Origin: Actinomadura_E scrupuli
Lineage (GTDB): Bacteria > Actinomycetota > Actinomycetes > Streptosporangiales > Streptosporangiaceae
Assembly (NCBI RefSeq): GCF_050971785.1
Contig: NZ_JBPCCU010000003.1
Location: 806,001-870,000 of the forward strand
Length of the DNA: 64,000 bases
Direction: 5' to 3'
In this document: positions 18,102-30,531 of the stretch, piece by piece
Position numbering within the stretch: the stretch's first letter is position 1
Layout of the letters: every line of letters starts with the position of its first letter
Position numbers and translations under genes: made by a program
Notes under the pieces: model-generated
What the model was told of the DNA's origin: nothing
Database searches by the model: none
Seen by the model: the letters and a program-made list of their open reading frames with translations, nothing else

Positions 18102-18512
18102 TCAGCTGATCCCGCGGTTGCGCAGGATCGCCTCGATGTCGGCCAGGTCCGGGTCGACACCGGCCCCGGAACCGCCCTGCTCGACGGCCCGGCCGGGCTT
18201 GGTCTTCTTGCCGGCCGGAGCGGCCGCCCGGCCCTCGGCACCGGCCACGCCGCGGCGCAGCATCACGCCGGAGGTCACGTACAGCAGGACGGACACGCCC
18301 AGCAGCAGCAGGCCCGCCCACTTGACGGGGCTCAGCACCAGATCGGTCATCCACTTGGTGAGCCCGGTGAGGTAGGCCGCCATCGGCACCAGCGACCACG
18401 CGGTGCCGCGCATGCCCGAGGCCAGGCCCCTGCGCTGGAAGGCCGTCCAGCTGCCGGCCAGGCCGAGCCCGGTGATCGCCAAGCTGATCACGAAGAGAAA
18501 GACGTCGCTCAT
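18102..18512 (-). CDS. Small conserved actinobacterial membrane protein
   Basis: This 136-residue protein of unknown function has three hydrophobic segments (about residues 3-23, 40-58 and 66-88), a basic Ala/Gly-rich linker, and the C-terminal acidic helix DPDLADIEAILRNRGIS. I recall similar tails in other small actinobacterial membrane proteins, but cannot name a function. The ATG at 18512 is chosen because GGGGG lies 5 nt upstream; further ATG and GTG codons upstream stay in frame. It stands alone, between the peptide-transporter promoter region and the HAD gene. Confidence 0.75.
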   Translation of the reverse strand: MSDVFLFVISLAITGLGLAGSWTAFQRRGLASGMRGTAWSLVPMAAYLTGLTKWMTDLVLSPVKWAGLLLLGVSVLLYVTSGVMLRRGVAGAEGRAAAPAGKKTKPGRAVEQGGSGAGVDPDLADIEAILRNRGIS

Positions 18513-18633
18513 ACCGGCCCCCATGCCTGTCACGTACGACTTCTGCCATCGTCGCACGCCGCACCGGGACAACGACTCATCCAGGCGAACGGTTCCGTAC
18601 GCCGCCGCCTCCTCCCCCGGCCGTAGGCGTCCC

Positions 18634-19287
18634 CTAGGGGATCAGCTCCCGCAGCCTCGGCAGATCGAGCTCGGTCAGCGAGCCCACGACGGTGCGCCCC
18701 GGGGCGGGCGGCACCGCGACGACGCTCGGCACGGCCACCGTGACGCAGCCCGCGGCCTCGGCGGCGGCGACCCCGGTCGGTGAGTCCTCCAGGGCCACGC
18801 AGCGCGCCGGGAGGACCTCCAGCAGCCGCGCCGCCGTGAGGTACGGGTCGGGGGCCGGCTTGGTCCGGGCCACCTCGTCACCGGCCACCGTGACGGCGAA
18901 GAACTCCCGGCCGATGCCGTCGAGGGCGTGCTCGAGCAGCCGGCGATGGGTCGAGGTGACCAGCGCCGCGGGCAGCCCGGCGGCCTGGACCTGGGTCAGC
19001 AGGTCCTTGGCGCCGGGCATCAGCGGCACCTGGGCGCTCAGCAGCCCGGCCATGCCGTCCAGCAGCCGCCGGCCGACCTCCTGCGGCGGCGCGACCGGCC
19101 CGCCGATCCGCAGCATGTACGCGACCGTGCGGTCCAGCGAGCCGCCGACCGTGGCCTCCTGGTGTTCCGGCCCCCAGGCGATGCCCAGCCAGGCCGCCAC
19201 GTCGTACTCGACCTCCAGCCAGAGCCGCTCGGAGTCCACCAGCAACCCGTCCATGTCGAACAGGACGGCCTGCAGTCCCCGTGTCAC
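18634..19287 (-). CDS. HAD-family hydrolase, beta-phosphoglucomutase-like (subfamily IA)
   Basis: This 217-residue cytoplasmic phosphatase or phosphomutase has motif I FDMDGLLVDSE (nucleophile and acid aspartates), motif II VTSTH, motif III lysine in ARTKPAPDPYL, and motif IV LEDSPTGVAAAEAAG. The helical cap after motif I fits the CbbY/PGMB/GPP group. The GTG start has GAGGGGG about 9 nt upstream. The substrate is unknown. It lies downstream of metH in the same direction with a 112-bp gap, but a functional link is not evident. Confidence 0.92.
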   Translation of the reverse strand: MTRGLQAVLFDMDGLLVDSERLWLEVEYDVAAWLGIAWGPEHQEATVGGSLDRTVAYMLRIGGPVAPPQEVGRRLLDGMAGLLSAQVPLMPGAKDLLTQVQAAGLPAALVTSTHRRLLEHALDGIGREFFAVTVAGDEVARTKPAPDPYLTAARLLEVLPARCVALEDSPTGVAAAEAAGCVTVAVPSVVAVPPAPGRTVVGSLTELDLPRLRELIP

Positions 19288-19399
19288 GCCCGTATCCCCC
19301 TCTCGCCCCGCACCGGACCCCTCCCCGGCGCACGCGCCGCGAGCACCGCCCCACGGCGCACGCCGCGGACGAGCCGCGGCGCCGGCCGGGGCACGGGGA

Positions 19400-22876
<3,477 letters not shown>

Positions 22877-22884
22877 AGGACGAC

Positions 22885-22890
22885 AGCCTA
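22885..22890 (-). promoter_or_regulatory. -10 box of metH (probable leaderless start)
   Basis: TAGGCT on the minus strand lies 8 nt before the metH ATG; no Shine-Dalgarno is present. Confidence 0.4.
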
Positions 22891-23056
22891 TCGGGAGCCC
22901 GGCGGCACCCGCCCTGACGTCCATATGGCAGACACGTGGCGGACGGGGGCAGGACTGCGACCGGAGTCACCACCGAATAGCGTTCAATCCGTGTACGAGC
23001 CGGGCAGATGACGCTACGGTTCCCCTCTGCACACTACTCACTGGTAAGGAGCGGCC

Positions 23057-23515
23057 ATGAGCGCGTACAGCACCATTCTGGTCGGCACCGACGGCTCGTC
23101 GTCCTCGTTCCTCGCGGTCGAGAAGGCCGCGGGACTGGCCGCCGCCACCGGCGCGACCCTGCTTCTCGCCTCGGCCTACCACCCGATGGCGGAGAAGGAG
23201 CGGCTCAGCGCCGCCGACCGGCTGGGCGACCTCGCGTACAAGGTGCAGGGCTCCACCCCCGCCGACGACGCGCTGCGCGCCGCCCGGGAGCGGGCGGTCG
23301 CCGCGGGCGCGCGGGACATCGACCAGGTGGCCGTCGAGGGCGACGCCGTGGACGTCATCACCCGGATCGCCACCGAGCGCAAGGCGGATCTGGTCGTCAT
23401 CGGAAACCGCGGCCTGAACAGCCTGGCCGGCCGGCTGCTCGGCTCGGTCCCGGCGAACCTCTCCCACCGCTCCCCCTGCGACGTGCTGATCGTGCACACC
23501 ACCGACGGCAAGTAG
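23057..23515 (+). CDS. Universal stress protein (UspA family)
   Basis: This 152-residue single-domain Usp has an N-terminal ILVGTDGSSSS strand-loop. The ATP-binding signature is VIGNRGLNSLAGRLLGSVP (G-x2-G-x9-G-S pattern), followed by SPCDVLIVH. It should form a cytoplasmic dimer and bind ATP. The start is certain: AAGGAG lies 6 nt before the ATG. It is divergent from metH. A cluster of palindromic repeats follows the gene. Confidence 0.95.
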   Translation: MSAYSTILVGTDGSSSSFLAVEKAAGLAAATGATLLLASAYHPMAEKERLSAADRLGDLAYKVQGSTPADDALRAARERAVAAGARDIDQVAVEGDAVDVITRIATERKADLVVIGNRGLNSLAGRLLGSVPANLSHRSPCDVLIVHTTDGK

Positions 23516-23545
23516 GAGCGCCCTCGCGGCCACGCCCCCCGCCCT

Positions 23546-23658
23546 ACCCCTCCCTCCGTGATCACCTCCCCTGCCGTGATCATGCCCCCGCTTCGTGATC
23601 ATGCAATCGTTCGACGATTGATTGCGTGATCACGGAGGTGGTCAGGGAGGGATGGGCC
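23546..23658. repeat. Cluster of GTGATCA-containing inverted repeats
   Basis: Four GTGATCAC/T motifs (23558, 23576, 23595, 23626) lie in about 75 bp. They are flanked by complementary CCCTCC- and GGAGGTGG-type arms, and an inner hairpin forms around GCAATCGT-TCG-ACGATTG. It may be an intergenic repetitive element or a complex terminator. The rest of 23516-23821 is G-rich and has no gene; TAGGGT near 23749 could be a -10 box for the next gene. Confidence 0.6.
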
Positions 23659-23821
23659 GGGAGGGGTGGGGGCGGGGGCGGGGGCCGGGGCGGTGCCGGT
23701 CAGGGGGCGATCGAACCGGGCGCGGCCGGGTACGGCCCTGTGAGGACATAGGGTTGTAGTGGCCGATCTTGGGCGGGTGCCCGGGGGCTGGTGCGGCCGA
23801 TGTTCGGGAGGGAGGCTGCAC

Positions 23822-24682
23822 GTGATCGAGCTCGAGGACGTACCGGAGCTCGTCGATCCGGTGGTGATCGCGGCCTTCGAAGGCTGGAACGACGCGGGAG
23901 AGGCGGCCAGCGGGGTCATCCAGCATCTGGAGGAGGCCTGGGACGCGACCCCGATCGCCGAGCTCGACCCGGAGGACTACTACGACTTCCAGGTGACCCG
24001 GCCGACGGTGGAGCTCGACGGCGACACCCGCCGGATCAACTGGCCGACCACCCGGATCTCCTGGGCGCGGGTGCCCGACTCCGACCGCGACGTGATCCTC
24101 ATCCGCGGCATCGAGCCGAACATGCGGTGGAAGTCGTTCAGCCGTGAGCTGGTGGGCCTGATGCTGGAGCTGGAGGCCGCCACCGTCGTGCTGCTGGGCG
24201 CGCTGCTGGCCGACGCGCCGCACACCCGGCCGGTCCCGGTGACCGGCTCCTCCTCCGATCTGGGCCTGTCCACCCTGCTCAACCTCGAGCCCGCCCGCTA
24301 CGAGGGGCCCACCGGCATCCTGGGGGTCCTGCAGGACGCCTGTTCCCGCGCCGACCTCAGCACCATGTCGCTGTGGGCCGCGGTGCCGCACTACGTCGCC
24401 CAGCCGCCCTCGCCCAAGGCGACCCTCGCGCTGCTGCACCGCGTCGAGGACCTCCTCGACGTGACCGTGCCGCTCGGTGACCTGCCCGAGCAGTCCCGCG
24501 CCTGGGAGAACGGCGTCAACGAGCTGGCCGAGCAGGACACCGAGGTGGCCGAGTACGTGCGGGCGCTGGAGGAGCAGAAGGACGCCGCCGAGCTCCCCGA
24601 GGCCTCCGGTGAGGCGATCGCCCGGGAGTTCGAGCGCTACCTGCGCCGCCGCGGGCCCGGCAGCGCCGGTCCCCCCGTCTGA
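23822..24682 (+). CDS. PAC2-family protein (proteasome assembly chaperone fold)
   Basis: This is a 286-residue protein of the PAC2 family, widespread in actinobacteria and archaea and related in fold to eukaryotic proteasome-assembly chaperone 2. Its bacterial function is not established. Recognisable segments are the N-terminal PVVIAAFEGWNDAGEAASG, FQVTRPTVELDGDTRRINWPTTRI, GIEPNMRWKSF and VPVTGSSSD. The C-terminal 70 residues are helical and acidic. The GTG start is favoured by GGGAGGGAGG upstream. It is about 22 kb from arc, so no operon link to the proteasome is seen. Confidence 0.9.
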   Translation: MIELEDVPELVDPVVIAAFEGWNDAGEAASGVIQHLEEAWDATPIAELDPEDYYDFQVTRPTVELDGDTRRINWPTTRISWARVPDSDRDVILIRGIEPNMRWKSFSRELVGLMLELEAATVVLLGALLADAPHTRPVPVTGSSSDLGLSTLLNLEPARYEGPTGILGVLQDACSRADLSTMSLWAAVPHYVAQPPSPKATLALLHRVEDLLDVTVPLGDLPEQSRAWENGVNELAEQDTEVAEYVRALEEQKDAAELPEASGEAIAREFERYLRRRGPGSAGPPV

Positions 24683-24692
24683 GCCGGGCCGC

Positions 24693-24735
24693 CTCCGGCA
24701 CCTCCGCCCGTCTCCGGCACCTCCGCCGTCTCCGG
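24693..24735. repeat. 18-19 bp tandem repeat after the PAC2 gene
   Basis: CTCCGGCACCTCCGCC(C)GT occurs twice in tandem with a partial third copy, 10 nt after the PAC2 stop. Confidence 0.65.
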
Positions 24736-24810
24736 CCCCGTACCGTCCGGCGGCGTGCCCGGCACGGGCACCGCTCACGGGCCGGATCCGGTCGATCACC
24801 TACCCGGGCG

Positions 24811-24840
24811 TTGACGGGATGATCGCACCGGAGTTACCTT
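24811..24840 (+). promoter_or_regulatory. Promoter of the LuxR-type ATPase regulator
   Basis: TTGACG (24811-24816), an 18-nt spacer and TACCTT (24835-24840) form a good sigma-70 type promoter about 50 nt before the ATG. This is the clearest -35/-10 pair in the window. Confidence 0.65.
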
Positions 24841-24891
24841 CGCGCCGGAACTCACCCGCTGGACCCGAACAGCGTGCGGAGGACCCGCGCC

Positions 24892-27780
24892 ATGGCAGTC
24901 GCTTCTGGGCCGAACGGGGGAATCAGCGGCGGCGGCGGAGCGATCCAGCCGCCCCCGGTGGGGCACCGGCATGCCCACCGGGGACGCCGTGCGCAGGCCG
25001 TGATCCGCATGAACCCGCTGCTGGTGCGTGCGCGGGCGCATCTCGGCGCCGGTGGCAGCGTGCTGCTCGCCGGGCCCGCGGGCATCGGCAAGTCGACCCT
25101 GCTGTCCGTGCTGACCGCCGAGTTCGCCGGGGCCGGGCACGGGGTCCTGCGGTGCTCGCCGTCCGAGACCGAACGCCATCTGCCCTTCCTGGGCCTCATC
25201 GACCTGCTCGCCGAGACCGGTGACGAGGTGCTGCGGATCCTGCCCGCGCACGAACGGACCGTGCTGGAGTCGGCGCTGCTGCGGCGCAACGGCCCGGCCG
25301 GCGAGCGGGACGGCCTCTCCCTGCGGGTGGCCGTGCTGTCGGCGTTCCGGGTGCTGTGCGAGAGCCGCCCGGTGCTCGTCGTCATCGACGACGCCCAGTG
25401 GCTGGACGGCCCGAGCGCGGAGCTGCTCGCCTTCGTCGCCCGGCGGGCCGGGGACCTGCCGCTCAGCGCGGTGGCCGCCGTGCGCGCGGAGAGCGCGGGG
25501 CCGCCCGCCCACCCCGCCTTCGGCCCTCCCCCGCTGCTGTCGCTGCGGGTGCCGCCGATGACGGCCGCGGAGATCTCCGCGCTGCTCGGCGACCACATCG
25601 GGCTGGACCTGCCCCGGCCGGTGCTGGCGAAGATCCACAGGGCCAGCGGCGGCAACCCGTTCTTCGCCCTCGAGCTGGGCCGGGCGCTCGGGGAGAGCGC
25701 GGAGCCGCTGGACCCCGCGGCGCCGCTGCCGGTCCCCGGCAGCCTGCGCACCCTCATGCTCGGTCGGCTCCGGGCGCTGTCGCCCGGCGCGCAGCAGACG
25801 CTGCTGACGGCCAGCGCCGCGGCCCGCCCCACGATCCGGCTGCTGAAGGCCGCCGGGCGCCGGCGCGCCGCCGGCGACGTCCACGAGGCCGAGCGCGACG
25901 GCATCGTGCAGCCCGGCACCGGCGACGCGGTGCGGTTCACCCATCCGCTGCTGTCGGCGGTGCTGTACGCGGAGTCGCCCGCGGAGAACCGGCTGCGCGC
26001 CCACGCGGCGCTCGCCGACGCCGTCCACGACCCGGTGGAACGTGCCCGTCACCTGGCCCTGGTGACGCCCGAGCGGGACGCGCAGGTCGCCGCGACGCTG
26101 AGCGAGGCGGCCACCGCGGCCCGGCGCCGCGGGGCACCGGCGACGGCCGCCCGCCTCGGCCAGCTCGCCGCGGACCGGACGCCGGCCGGGGACCCGTCGG
26201 GTGAGGCCGACCGGCGGCTCACCGCGGCCGAGGACGCGGTGGCCGCCGGGGAGTTCGCGCTGGCCCGCCGGATCGCGCACGAGGTGCTGGCCTGCTCGGG
26301 CACCCCGGCCGAGCGCGTCCGCGCCTGGATCATCGTCATCGACTCCTGCGGCCAGGCGCTGGCCGAGGTCGACGACGTGTTCTCGCTCGCCCTCACCGAC
26401 GCGTGCGGGGACCCCGGCCTGCTGGCGAAGCTGCACTACCGGCTCGCCTGGCGGGCGTGGATGGTCAAGGGCTCGGCCCCGGACGCGCACGCGCAGGCGG
26501 CCCGGTCGGCGGCCCTCGCGGCGCAGGCCGGGGACCGGCGCACCGAGCTGCTCGCGCTCACCAAGCAGGCGCACACCGAGCTGTACCTGGGATACCCCGA
26601 CGCGGAGCGGACCCTGGCGCTGGCCCTGGCCGAGCCGCAGGACCCGCGGGTCGTCTTCGACCACAACGGCCCGGCCTATCTCAAGCACCGCCACCACCTC
26701 CTCCAGGACCGCCTGGAGGACGCGCGGACCGAGCTGCGGGCCCTGACCTACGCGGTCCGCCAGCGCGGCGCCGTGGAGAGCCTGTGCATGTGCCTGCACA
26801 GCCTCGCCCAGGTCGAGGTGCACCGCGGGCGCTGCGCGCGCGCCCTCGACCTGGCCGGGCAGTGCCTGCGGCTGGCCGAGGACACCGGGCTGAGCCAGGG
26901 ACCGGCCTGGTACGCCGTCGCGCTGGCCGAGGCGGCCGGCGGCTGCCCCGACCGGGCCCTCGCCGCCGCGGAGCGGGCCCAGCGGCACAGCGAGGACGAC
27001 AGCGACCAGCTCTTCCTGCCCCGGACCCTGCACGCGGTGGGGCACGTCCGGCTGATGAGGGGTGAGGCCGCCCAGGCCGCCACCGCGTTGCGCGCGGTCC
27101 GCCGGCTGGAGACCGGGCAGGGCCTCGGAGATCCGGCGATCCGCCGCTGGCAGCCCGACCTGGCCGAGGCGCTGGCCGCCACCGGCTGCGCGGACGAGGC
27201 CGCCGATCTCGTCGCGCAGACCCGGGCCCGGGCGTCCGCGCTGGGGCGGCGCGGGCTGCTGGCCGCGCTGGAGCGGGCGTCGGCGCTGGTGGCGCAGGCC
27301 CGCGGTGACCTGGACGCGGCGGCGTGGGGGCTGGAGCGGGCCGCCGGGACGCTCGCGGGGCTGCCGTATCCGCTGGAGGAGGGCCGTACCCTGCTCGCCC
27401 TGGGCCGGCTCCGGATCCGCGTCGCCGACCCCGGCGCGGCCCGCGCACCGCTCCGGCAGGCCCGCCAGATCTTCGCCCGGGCGGAGGCACGTCCCTGGCT
27501 GGGCCTGGTGACCGCCGAGCTGGACCGGCTGGACGTGCCGCCGGCCGCGCCGGTCGCCGAGATCGAGCTGCTCGGCACCCTCAGCGTGGTGGAGCGCAGG
27601 GTCGCCGCACTCGTCGCGGAGGGCGCGACCAACCGCGAGATCGCCTCCCGGATGTTCGTCAGCGTCAAGACCGTCGAGGCCGCGCTGACCCGCACGTTCC
27701 GCAAGCTGGGCGTGCGCTCCCGGGTGGACGTCGCGCGGATCGCCGTGGTCCGGCGCGAGGCGGCCGGCCCGGCCGACTGA
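24892..27780 (+). CDS. Large ATP-binding LuxR-family transcriptional regulator (LAL/MalT-like)
   Basis: This 962-residue regulator has an N-terminal STAND-type ATPase and a C-terminal LuxR helix-turn-helix. Walker A is LLAGPAGIGKST near residues 60-70 and Walker B is VLVVIDDAQWLDG near 160. The middle 500 residues are helical TPR-like repeats rich in Ala, Leu and Arg. The GerE-type domain is in VVERRVAALVAEGATNREIA with MFVSVKTVEAAL, near residues 900-960. The ATG at 24892 has GGAGG 8 nt upstream. Such proteins usually activate a neighbouring operon when they bind an inducer. The adjacent secreted M4 and M1 peptidase genes are the likely targets, an inference from position and from the palindrome at 27818. 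Confidence 0.93.
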   Translation: MAVASGPNGGISGGGGAIQPPPVGHRHAHRGRRAQAVIRMNPLLVRARAHLGAGGSVLLAGPAGIGKSTLLSVLTAEFAGAGHGVLRCSPSETERHLPFLGLIDLLAETGDEVLRILPAHERTVLESALLRRNGPAGERDGLSLRVAVLSAFRVLCESRPVLVVIDDAQWLDGPSAELLAFVARRAGDLPLSAVAAVRAESAGPPAHPAFGPPPLLSLRVPPMTAAEISALLGDHIGLDLPRPVLAKIHRASGGNPFFALELGRALGESAEPLDPAAPLPVPGSLRTLMLGRLRALSPGAQQTLLTASAAARPTIRLLKAAGRRRAAGDVHEAERDGIVQPGTGDAVRFTHPLLSAVLYAESPAENRLRAHAALADAVHDPVERARHLALVTPERDAQVAATLSEAATAARRRGAPATAARLGQLAADRTPAGDPSGEADRRLTAAEDAVAAGEFALARRIAHEVLACSGTPAERVRAWIIVIDSCGQALAEVDDVFSLALTDACGDPGLLAKLHYRLAWRAWMVKGSAPDAHAQAARSAALAAQAGDRRTELLALTKQAHTELYLGYPDAERTLALALAEPQDPRVVFDHNGPAYLKHRHHLLQDRLEDARTELRALTYAVRQRGAVESLCMCLHSLAQVEVHRGRCARALDLAGQCLRLAEDTGLSQGPAWYAVALAEAAGGCPDRALAAAERAQRHSEDDSDQLFLPRTLHAVGHVRLMRGEAAQAATALRAVRRLETGQGLGDPAIRRWQPDLAEALAATGCADEAADLVAQTRARASALGRRGLLAALERASALVAQARGDLDAAAWGLERAAGTLAGLPYPLEEGRTLLALGRLRIRVADPGAARAPLRQARQIFARAEARPWLGLVTAELDRLDVPPAAPVAEIELLGTLSVVERRVAALVAEGATNREIASRMFVSVKTVEAALTRTFRKLGVRSRVDVARIAVVRREAAGPAD

Positions 27781-27817
27781 GCCGTCCCTCCGGCGCGGGA
27801 CCGGCCCCGCCCGCCCG

Positions 27818-27831
27818 TAGGGATATCCCTA
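27818..27831. promoter_or_regulatory. Perfect 14-bp palindrome upstream of the M4 peptidase
   Basis: TAGGGATATCCCTA is fully self-complementary, 187 bp before the M4 start and 37 bp after the regulator stop. It could be an operator for the adjacent LuxR-type regulator. Confidence 0.5.
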
Positions 27832-28017
27832 TCGGTGCCCGCTGACCCTTCTCGCGCGCGTCTCGCCTGCGGAGACTCCCTTCTGTCTGGGAAGCGGCAA
27901 TCGCCCCGCTTTGCCACAGGAGAGGGGGACCTCCGCGCGCCGCTCTCGTCCTCGTGCGTTCCCGCCCGCCCGCCCCGTGCGGGCCTCCCCGCCCTCGAGG
28001 CGAAAGGAAATGCCTCC

Positions 28018-30459
28018 GTGAACCGACGACGAATCGCGATGGTGCCGGTCCTGGCACTGCTCTGCGCGGCCGGCGGCGCCGTGGCCGGCTCCCCGGCCGG
28101 AGCGGCACCGCCCGCCGCGCCCGCCCGGCAGCCCGCCGGGCCCGCCGCCTTCACCTCCGGCTCCTTCACCACCGACCCGCCGCCCGCCGCCCGCAAGCGC
28201 GCGATCGCGAACGCGGAGAAGGCCATCTCCGGGCATCCCCGGCAGGCGCGCACCGCGACCGGCCACACGTTCGCCGCCCGGTCCGTGGTCGTCGACCGTG
28301 ACGGCACCGCCGACGTCCGGTTCGACCGCAGGTACAAGGGCCTGCCGGTGTACGGCGGCGATCTCGTCGTGCACCTGCGGGCCGACGGGTCGTACGCCTC
28401 GCTCGACCCGGCCACCCCGGCCGTGGGCGCGGTCTCCACCACCCCGTCCGTGCCCGCCTCCCGGGCGGCGGCGGTGTCGCGGAGCAGGCTGCGCGGCACG
28501 GTCACCTCGGTCTCCGCCCCGCGCCTCGCGGTGCGGGCGGCGGGCCGCTCGGCCGCGCTGGTCTGGGAGACCGTCGTCGGCGGCGTCCGCGCGGACCAGA
28601 CGCCGAGCCGGCTGCACGTCCTCGTCGACGCCCGCAAGGGCCAGGTCGTGGGCGTCCGGGACGAGGTCTCCTCCTTCCTGCCCGCCGGCCGGACGAACGC
28701 CGCGCCCCCGGCGGCCACGGCCCTCACCGCCGGCACCGGCAACTCCCTCTACAGCGGGACGGTGCCGATCGACCTCACCGTCTCCGGCGGCACCTGGTCG
28801 ATGCGGGACCCCTCGCACGGCAACAACACCGCCACCAATCTCAACCACGCCACCAGCGGCACCGGCACGATCTTCAGCAACACCACCGGCACCTTCGGGA
28901 ACGGCACCAACAGCGACCCGGCGTCGGCGGGCGTGGACGCCTACTACGGGGCGGCCAGGACGTTCGACTACTTCAAGAACGTGCACGGCCGCAACGGCAT
29001 CTTCGGCAACGGCGCCGGGGTGCCCTCGCGCACCCACTACGGCAACGCCTACGTCAACGCCTTCTGGGACGGCAGCCAGATGACCTACGGCGACGGCTCG
29101 GGCAACGCCCGGCCGCTCACCGAGCTCGACGTCGCCGGGCACGAGATGAGCCACGGCGTCAGCGGGGAACTGGTCGGCTGGGGCGAGAACGGCGAGACCG
29201 GCGGCATGAACGAGGGCACCAGCGACATCTTCGGCACGATGGTGGAGTTCTACGCCGGCAACGCCAATGACACGCCCGACTACACGATGGGCGAGCTGAT
29301 CAACATCAACGGCAACAACACGCCGCTGCGGTACATGTACAACCCCTCGCTCGACGGCAGGTCCCCCAACTGCTGGACCAGCGGCAACGGCGGCCTGGAC
29401 CCGCACTACTCGATGGGCCCGCTCAACCACTGGTTCTTCCTGACCGCCGTCGGCAGCGGCGACCACGGCTACGGCAACAGCCCGACGTGCAACGGCTCCA
29501 CGGTCACCGGCATCGGCAACGACAAGGCCGCGAAGATCTGGTTCAAGGCCCTGGCGTCCTACGCCAACAGCAACGAGAACTACGCCGCGGCGCGCACCGA
29601 CTCGCTCAAGGCGGCGGCCGACCTGTACGGCACCCACTGCACCGAGTACAACACCGTCAACGCGGCCTGGGCGGCGGTCAGCGTGACCGGCTCCGACCCG
29701 GTCCCCGGCACCTGTCCCGGGCAGCCGGGCAGCCCGGCGGTGACCTCCCCGGGCAACCAGACCGGCACGGTCGGCACCGCCACGAGCCTGCAGATCAACG
29801 CCACCGACCCGGGCGGCCAGACGCTCACCTACAGCGCCACCGGGCTGCCCGCCGGGCTGTCGATCAACGCCTCCACCGGCCTGATCTCCGGCACGCCCAC
29901 CACGGCCGGCACCTCCACGGTGACGGTCACCGCCAGGAACACCTCCAACCTCACCGGCGCGGCCACGTTCACCTGGACGATCAACCCGGTCGGCGGCGGG
30001 TGCCCCTCCCCCGGCGACAAGGTCGTCAACGGCGGGTTCGAGAGCGGCACCGCCCCCTGGACGACGACCTCCGGGGTGGTCTCGGCCAACGGCAGCGGTG
30101 AGACCGCCCGCACCGGGACCCACTTCGCCTGGCTGGACGGCTACGGGACCACCCACACCGACACCGCGTCCCAGTCGGTGACGATCCCCTCGGGCTGCCG
30201 GGGCACGCTCACCTACTGGCTGCACATCGACACCTCCGAGACCACGAGCACCATCGCCTACGACAAGCTCACCGTGAAGGCCGGCGGCACCACTCTCGCG
30301 ACGTACTCCAACCTCAACTCCGCGTCCGGGTACGCGCAGAAGAGCTTCGACGTCTCCTCGTTCGCGGGGCAGACCGTGACGCTCACCTTCAGCGGCGTCG
30401 AGGACTCCGGGCTGCAGACCAGCTTCGTCATCGACGACGTGGCACTGACCACGTCCTGA
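28018..30459 (+). CDS. Secreted M4 (thermolysin-like) metallopeptidase with Ig-like and C-terminal accessory domains
   Basis: This is an 813-residue secreted zinc endopeptidase made as a preproenzyme. A signal peptide (RRRIAMVPVLALLCAAGGAVAG) is followed by an FTP/PepSY-type propeptide to about residue 230. The catalytic domain has HEMSH at 375-379 and the third zinc ligand Glu399 in GGMNEGTSD, the exact 20-residue spacing of thermolysin; the transition-state His is in SMGPLNHWFF. An Ig-like putative-Ig domain (about 570-655, GLPAGLSINASTGLISGTPT) and a 150-residue accessory domain starting at CPSPGDKVVNGGFESG follow. That last domain recurs in the next gene. The GTG start has AAAGGA about 9 nt upstream. 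Confidence 0.95.
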   Translation: MNRRRIAMVPVLALLCAAGGAVAGSPAGAAPPAAPARQPAGPAAFTSGSFTTDPPPAARKRAIANAEKAISGHPRQARTATGHTFAARSVVVDRDGTADVRFDRRYKGLPVYGGDLVVHLRADGSYASLDPATPAVGAVSTTPSVPASRAAAVSRSRLRGTVTSVSAPRLAVRAAGRSAALVWETVVGGVRADQTPSRLHVLVDARKGQVVGVRDEVSSFLPAGRTNAAPPAATALTAGTGNSLYSGTVPIDLTVSGGTWSMRDPSHGNNTATNLNHATSGTGTIFSNTTGTFGNGTNSDPASAGVDAYYGAARTFDYFKNVHGRNGIFGNGAGVPSRTHYGNAYVNAFWDGSQMTYGDGSGNARPLTELDVAGHEMSHGVSGELVGWGENGETGGMNEGTSDIFGTMVEFYAGNANDTPDYTMGELININGNNTPLRYMYNPSLDGRSPNCWTSGNGGLDPHYSMGPLNHWFFLTAVGSGDHGYGNSPTCNGSTVTGIGNDKAAKIWFKALASYANSNENYAAARTDSLKAAADLYGTHCTEYNTVNAAWAAVSVTGSDPVPGTCPGQPGSPAVTSPGNQTGTVGTATSLQINATDPGGQTLTYSATGLPAGLSINASTGLISGTPTTAGTSTVTVTARNTSNLTGAATFTWTINPVGGGCPSPGDKVVNGGFESGTAPWTTTSGVVSANGSGETARTGTHFAWLDGYGTTHTDTASQSVTIPSGCRGTLTYWLHIDTSETTSTIAYDKLTVKAGGTTLATYSNLNSASGYAQKSFDVSSFAGQTVTLTFSGVEDSGLQTSFVIDDVALTTS

Positions 30460-30476
30460 CCGGCCGTCCCTCCCGG

Positions 30477-30510
30477 CCCCGGGCGCGGCACCCCGCCGCC
30501 GCGCCCGGGG
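30477..30510 (+). terminator. Hairpin between the M4 and M1 peptidase genes
   Basis: A 13-bp perfect stem (CCCCGGGCGCGGC with its complement) encloses an 8-nt loop and ends 21 nt before the next ATG. It may terminate or attenuate the M4 transcript. Confidence 0.6.
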
Positions 30511-30531
30511 CCCTTCCTCCCGAGAGGAATC

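Noticed and set aside
22877..23056. Possible cobalamin or SAH riboswitch upstream of metH
   Set aside because: The probable leaderless start leaves no 5' leader, and no B12-box-like sequence was recognised in the 180-bp divergent region.
23546..23658. CRISPR array reading of the GTGATCA repeats
   Set aside because: Repeats are only 8 bp, irregularly spaced and palindromic, and no cas genes are present.
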